From Mycobacterium conspicuum (GTDB lineage: Bacteria; Actinomycetota; Actinomycetes; Mycobacteriales; Mycobacteriaceae): a DNA stretch of 64,000 bases. A program made the translations under genes and the position numbers. Positions 60,443 to 64,000 of this stretch are shown piece by piece. The stretch spans positions 2,790,001 to 2,854,000 of the forward strand of contig NZ_AP022613.1 of NCBI RefSeq assembly GCF_010730195.1. The letters are read 5' to 3'. Each line of letters starts with the position of its first letter. The first letter of the stretch is position 1. The notes under the pieces are model-generated. The model was given only the letters and a program-made list of their open reading frames with translations, was not told the DNA's origin and did not search any database.

Positions 60443-61359
60443 CCGCTCAAAACCTCGGTGATCTGATCCAGCGCGTGCGCGGCGTCCCGACCGGGCAGCA
60501 GCATCCACGCGTGCAGCCCGCCCTCGAGTTCGTACCAGCCGATGTCGAGACCTTCGGCGGCGGCCCGCCTGCGGAAGGCGCGGGCGTCGGGGTTGAGCAC
60601 GTCGTGGGTCCCGGTGAAAACGGTCAGCCGGGGCAGACCGGTCAGCGGTCCCACGCTGGGACTGAGCAGGGGACTGTCCAGGGGATCGCCGCCGGCATAA
60701 CGAATTCCCGCCGCGCGCAAATCCTCTGGGTTGAGAAACGGGTCGATTTTGGCGGCGACCGGCACGTGCGGGTCCGGCAGCGCGAGGTGCATCCACGGTG
60801 AGAGCAGCACGGCATCCGTCGGCGGCGGAAGGTTGGCATCCCGCACCGCGTGACACAGCGCGAAAGCCATTCCGCCCCCGGCCGAATCACCCATGAAGGC
60901 AATCGAATTGGGATCCCGGCTTTGCAATTCACGCCGGTACACCTGCAGCAGGAACGGGAACACCTCGCGGTACGTGTGCTCGGGTGCGATGGGGTAGATC
61001 GGCACGGTGACGGTGCGCCTTAGCGCGGTCGCCAGCTTCGCGATGGCGGGCCAATGGAAATACGGCAACAGGTCCAGCACGTAGGCCCCGCCGTGCAGAT
61101 AGAGCAGGTGGCCGGTGATCTCGCCGGCGCCGGCACGTCGCGGGCGGACCTGATAGACCGGTCGGCCGTTGAGGTCGTCCCGGGTGACGTCGATCTTCTT
61201 CAATGCGCGCTTCGGCGGCCGGCCGGTGTAAGGCGGACGCGGGTGGGCGGCCCAGCGGTCCAGCTTGGCGACGGGGAACAGCCGATTCCGGACGCCGGTG
61301 GCACGGAGCAGCCGCTGCGTCACACCGAGCTTGAGCATGCCTCGATCTTCTGCCGTCAT
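60439..61359 (-). CDS. alpha/beta hydrolase, hormone-sensitive lipase family
   Basis: A 306-residue esterase. The oxyanion motif is LYLHGGAYVLDL, the nucleophile elbow is GDSAGGGMAFAL, the catalytic Asp is in FTGTHDVLNPDA, and the His in EGGLHAWML. This is the bacterial HSL (LipR/LipW-like) pattern, which hydrolyses short to medium esters. It is translationally coupled with the NADH dehydrogenase-like gene behind it. ATG 61359 is taken; ATG 61338 (MLKLGVTQRL) is also plausible. Confidence 0.9.
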   Translation of the reverse strand: MTAEDRGMLKLGVTQRLLRATGVRNRLFPVAKLDRWAAHPRPPYTGRPPKRALKKIDVTRDDLNGRPVYQVRPRRAGAGEITGHLLYLHGGAYVLDLLPYFHWPAIAKLATALRRTVTVPIYPIAPEHTYREVFPFLLQVYRRELQSRDPNSIAFMGDSAGGGMAFALCHAVRDANLPPPTDAVLLSPWMHLALPDPHVPVAAKIDPFLNPEDLRAAGIRYAGGDPLDSPLLSPSVGPLTGLPRLTVFTGTHDVLNPDARAFRRRAAAEGLDIGWYELEGGLHAWMLLPGRDAAHALDQITEVLSG

Positions 61360-61377
61360 CAGCGTGACGCCGCCTGT

Positions 61378-62919
61378 TCAGCGGCGGCCGGTGGGCGGAG
61401 CGAGGCGGGCCATCCCGCGCAGGATCCACGGTGTCCGCTTGGCCATTACCGCCACGGCACGATCCGAGGGGCGCATCGCAGTCTGAGGGCCGGGGGTCGG
61501 CATGGCGGCCAGCTCCGACTCCGCCGATCCTGGTCCCGGGCCGTGGCGACTGACCGCCAGGAGTTGCCAGGTGCCGGGCACGCCGCGCAACTCGACGCTG
61601 CCGCGGTCTTCGAACCCCAGGCCCGAGCCAACGACTAGATCACGCACGGTGCGGGAGACGAGGATGTCGCCGGCGCCGGCGTGACCGAGGATTCGCGCCG
61701 CGATGTGTACGGCGATACCCCCGATGTCGCTGTCCAGCAGTTCGCACTCGCCGGTGTGAACCCCAGCGCGGATCTCGATGCCCAGTGTCTCGGCGTCAAC
61801 GCGCAGCGCCTCGGCGCAGCGGATGGCCTGTGTCGGGCCGTCGAACGTCGCGAGGTGGCCGTCGCCGGTGCTCTTGACCACCGTGCCGCCGAATCGTTTC
61901 GTGAGCTCGGCTGTCATCTCACCAAAGCGTTGAAGCACCGCCCGCCACCGCTCGTCGCCCGCTGCCGCGGCGTGTTGCGTCGAGGCCACCATGTCGGTGA
62001 ACAGCACGGTGCGCAGAGCGCGATGCGACTGCGGCGGCGCCGCGCGGCTGCCGGTGAGGAACTCCTCGATTCCGGTCGTGATCTTGTCGGGCTCGGTTAA
62101 AAAGGGCACGTGATCCACGCCGTCGACCTCAAGCATTCGCGCGCCGGGGATGTGGTCGGCCAGGTACCGGCCGCCCTGCACGGGAACGGGGTCCTCGCGG
62201 GCATGGATGACCAGGGTTGGCGCGGTGATAGTCGGCAGGACCGTCCGGACATCGACCCGGAACACCGCTTCGAGTGTCGCGCGCGCCATCGCCGGGCTCG
62301 CGCTCATGCGCTCCAACATTGCGAGCTGGCGTGTCGACCGTACCGACGGGAGCAGAATCTTGAGTGCCGCGCCGCTGCCCCACGCCGAGCGCACGGCGCG
62401 GCCGAATCCCTGCCAGCGGGCAAGCTGCTGCGTTGACGGTGTGTAGTCCTCGCCCAGCTCGGGTAAGAAGTGCGCCCGCAGCTCGGCGGGGTCGCGTTCG
62501 GTGTCGTCCCATCCGGCGAAGCCCCAGTACGCTATCGTGCCGGTAAGAATCAAGGCCCGCGTTCGCTGCGGTCGTGTTGCCGCGAAAACCATCGCGGCTG
62601 GGCCGCCCTCGCTCACGCCGAAAAGGACGGCATCTCGGAAGTCGGCAGCGTCCATGACGGCCTCGATCTCGGCCGCTCGATCATCCAGCGTGCGAACTTG
62701 CCGGACGGGGTCCGATAGCCCGACCCCGGCCTTATCGAACAGGAGCACACGGCAGAACGTGGCGAGCCGGTCCATGAACGCGTTGAACTCGGGCAGGGTC
62801 CAAAACATTTCGACGTGGCTGACAAAGGACCCCGCGAAGACGAGCTCGACGGGCCCGTCGCCGAACGCCTGATACGCGAGGCTGAGATCGCCGCATGGTG
62901 CGTATGACGTTTCGGGCAC
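61378..62919 (-). CDS. alpha/beta hydrolase - class III adenylyl cyclase fusion (LipJ-like)
   Basis: A 513-residue two-domain protein. The N-terminal alpha/beta hydrolase has a nucleophile elbow FGVSEGGPAAMVFA and a late histidine in VDGVDHVPFL. The C-terminal class III cyclase has metal-binding aspartates in VLFTDMVASTQ and KSTGDGHLATF, so both metal sites are kept. This order equals Rv1900c (LipJ). It should make cAMP from ATP in response to a ligand bound by the hydrolase domain. The start is uncertain: GTG 62919 begins the conserved VPETSYAPCGDLSLAYQ, and GTG 62967 is in frame upstream. Confidence 0.88.
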   Translation of the reverse strand: MPETSYAPCGDLSLAYQAFGDGPVELVFAGSFVSHVEMFWTLPEFNAFMDRLATFCRVLLFDKAGVGLSDPVRQVRTLDDRAAEIEAVMDAADFRDAVLFGVSEGGPAAMVFAATRPQRTRALILTGTIAYWGFAGWDDTERDPAELRAHFLPELGEDYTPSTQQLARWQGFGRAVRSAWGSGAALKILLPSVRSTRQLAMLERMSASPAMARATLEAVFRVDVRTVLPTITAPTLVIHAREDPVPVQGGRYLADHIPGARMLEVDGVDHVPFLTEPDKITTGIEEFLTGSRAAPPQSHRALRTVLFTDMVASTQHAAAAGDERWRAVLQRFGEMTAELTKRFGGTVVKSTGDGHLATFDGPTQAIRCAEALRVDAETLGIEIRAGVHTGECELLDSDIGGIAVHIAARILGHAGAGDILVSRTVRDLVVGSGLGFEDRGSVELRGVPGTWQLLAVSRHGPGPGSAESELAAMPTPGPQTAMRPSDRAVAVMAKRTPWILRGMARLAPPTGRR

Positions 62920-63037
62920 GGTAGTGAGCGTAGCGATGCACGGCGCTACGACCGCGATTTTGTTCACTGTTACGGACCGGTGGCTGGCGTGGCGATAAGT
63001 CGCTCGCCTGGTGAGCGCCGGGTCGTAATCTGTCTGT

Positions 63038-63967
63038 GTGAACGCGGTGACGGGATTCTGGTTCGGGCTGCCCGAGCAGGTACGCGACCCGGTGCTGTTC
63101 GCCATCCCGTTTTTCCTCCTGCTGCTGATCCTGGAGTGGACGGCGGCGCGCAAGCTGCAGCGCGTCGAGCAGGAGCGGTCGCCGTCGGGCTCGTATCTCG
63201 CCCAGGATTCCTGGGCGAGCATCTCGATGGGACTGGTTTCGATACTGACCAGCGCCGGGTGGAAGGCACTGGCCTTGCTGGGTTACAGCGCGATCTACGC
63301 CTACGTGGCGCCCTGGCACCTATCGCCCAGCAAGTGGTACACCTGGGTCGTTGCGCTGTTGGGTGTTGACCTGCTGTACTACGGCTACCACCGCATGGCC
63401 CACCGGGTGCGGCTGGTCTGGGCGACGCATCAGGCCCACCACTCCAGCGAGTACTACAACTTCGCCACCGCGGTGCGCCAGAAGTGGAACAACAGCGGCG
63501 AGGTGCTGATGTGGGCTCCGTTGCCGCTGCTGGGCCTGCCGCCGTGGATGGTGTACTTCAGCTGGTCGCTGAACCTGATCTATCAGTTCTGGGTGCACAC
63601 CGAGCGGATCGACAAGCTGCCGCGGCCCTTCGAGTTCGTCCTCAACACCCCGTCGCACCACCGGGTGCACCACGGGATGGACCAGCTCTACCTGGACAAG
63701 AACTACGGGGGCATCCTGATCCTGTGGGACCGGCTGTTCGGCACCTTCCAGCCCGAGGTGTTCCGCCCGCACTATGGCCTGACCAAGAAGGTCGACACCT
63801 TCAACATCTGGAAGCTGCAGACCCGCGAGTACGTGGCGATCGCCCGCGACTGGCGCGCGGCCACGCGCTGGCGCGACCGGCTGGGCTATATGTTCGGGCC
63901 TCCGGGCTGGGAGCCGCGCGGCGCCGGGCAGGCCGGCGGGGCAGTCCCGGCAATAACGGCGCGGTAA
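63038..63967 (+). CDS. erg3: sterol desaturase/hydroxylase family membrane protein (Erg3-like)
   Basis: A 309-residue di-iron membrane protein. The three histidine boxes are HRMAH (H118, H122), HQAHH (H131, H134, H135) and HHRVHH (H207-H212), with a further histidine in FWVHTERI. Hydrophobic helices flank them (LFAIPFFLLLLILEW; VVALLGVDLLYYGY). The family oxidises sterols or fatty-acid-like lipids with O2. Start is GTG 63038. In M. tuberculosis erg3 (Rv1814) also lies close to mgtC and Rv1812c. It diverges from the cyclase gene; the true substrate in mycobacteria is not known. Confidence 0.9.
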   Translation: MNAVTGFWFGLPEQVRDPVLFAIPFFLLLLILEWTAARKLQRVEQERSPSGSYLAQDSWASISMGLVSILTSAGWKALALLGYSAIYAYVAPWHLSPSKWYTWVVALLGVDLLYYGYHRMAHRVRLVWATHQAHHSSEYYNFATAVRQKWNNSGEVLMWAPLPLLGLPPWMVYFSWSLNLIYQFWVHTERIDKLPRPFEFVLNTPSHHRVHHGMDQLYLDKNYGGILILWDRLFGTFQPEVFRPHYGLTKKVDTFNIWKLQTREYVAIARDWRAATRWRDRLGYMFGPPGWEPRGAGQAGGAVPAITAR

Positions 63968-64000
63968 CGCTTTAGCCACGGGGGGCGAAAGAGTCAGCAG

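Overview
The window comes from a slow-growing Mycobacterium. It is GC-rich and carries a complete ESX-5 type VII secretion locus, many PE and PPE genes, CYP143 with its ferredoxin, and a mycobacterial MgtC block. From position 23467 to the right end the gene order largely follows M. tuberculosis malQ-eccB5-eccC5-cyp143-fdx-PPE/PE-esxM-esxN-espG5-eccD5-mycP5-eccE5-eccA5, then PE20-PPE31-PPE33-Rv1810-mgtC-Rv1812c and, further on, erg3. The species cannot be named from sequence alone; a non-tuberculous slow grower such as an M. avium complex relative fits, because the left third is catabolic and not part of this order in M. tuberculosis.

Left part (1-23.4 kb). A catabolic cluster opens the window: an acyl-CoA dehydrogenase cut by the left edge, a crotonase, and a leftward operon that reads (5' to 3') mycofactocin-type SDR, 2-oxoacid dehydrogenase E1 alpha, E1 beta, a free-standing lipoyl protein, a second crotonase, an acyl-CoA synthetase, a Rieske oxygenase and a KstD-like flavoprotein. 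A CaiB/BaiF CoA-transferase diverges from the SDR across a region with repeated GTAAC motifs. Next come an ANTAR protein, a GT1 glycosyltransferase, and an IclR regulator divergent from a flavin oxidase plus PhlG-like C-C hydrolase pair, with two palindromes between them. After that come DUF6941, DUF4407, SRPBCC and SnoaL-like proteins and a membrane-anchored molybdopterin/cytochrome b oxidoreductase.

ESX-5 (23.5-49.3 kb). malQ diverges from eccB5-eccC5. A UUCG-loop hairpin separates eccC5 from the convergent cyp143. A PPE-PE-PPE module is present twice (33.8-36.8 and 37.2-40.0 kb). The copies are almost identical in coding sequence but have unrelated spacers and short divergent patches, as expected from gene conversion. 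PE19, esxM and esxN follow, ended by a 19-bp hairpin, then espG5, eccD5, mycP5, eccE5 and eccA5, which are mostly overlapping. A probable 37-residue small ORF overlaps the eccD5 start by ATGA.

Magnesium-linked PE/PPE region (49.3-59.2 kb). Two PPE genes are each preceded, exactly 2 nt upstream, by a 31-33 codon 'mini-PE' reading frame that shares the same internally deleted PE architecture. The second sits in a long leader that starts with an M-box (ykoK) magnesium riboswitch, followed by a 26-codon ORF with a near-perfect Shine-Dalgarno. A further PPE, then PE20, PPE31-like, PPE33-like, a DUF732 secreted protein and MgtC follow. This places magnesium sensing and MgtC in one co-directional block. 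The right end holds a type II NADH dehydrogenase-like protein, an HSL-family hydrolase, an alpha/beta-hydrolase-adenylyl cyclase fusion and a sterol desaturase-like protein.
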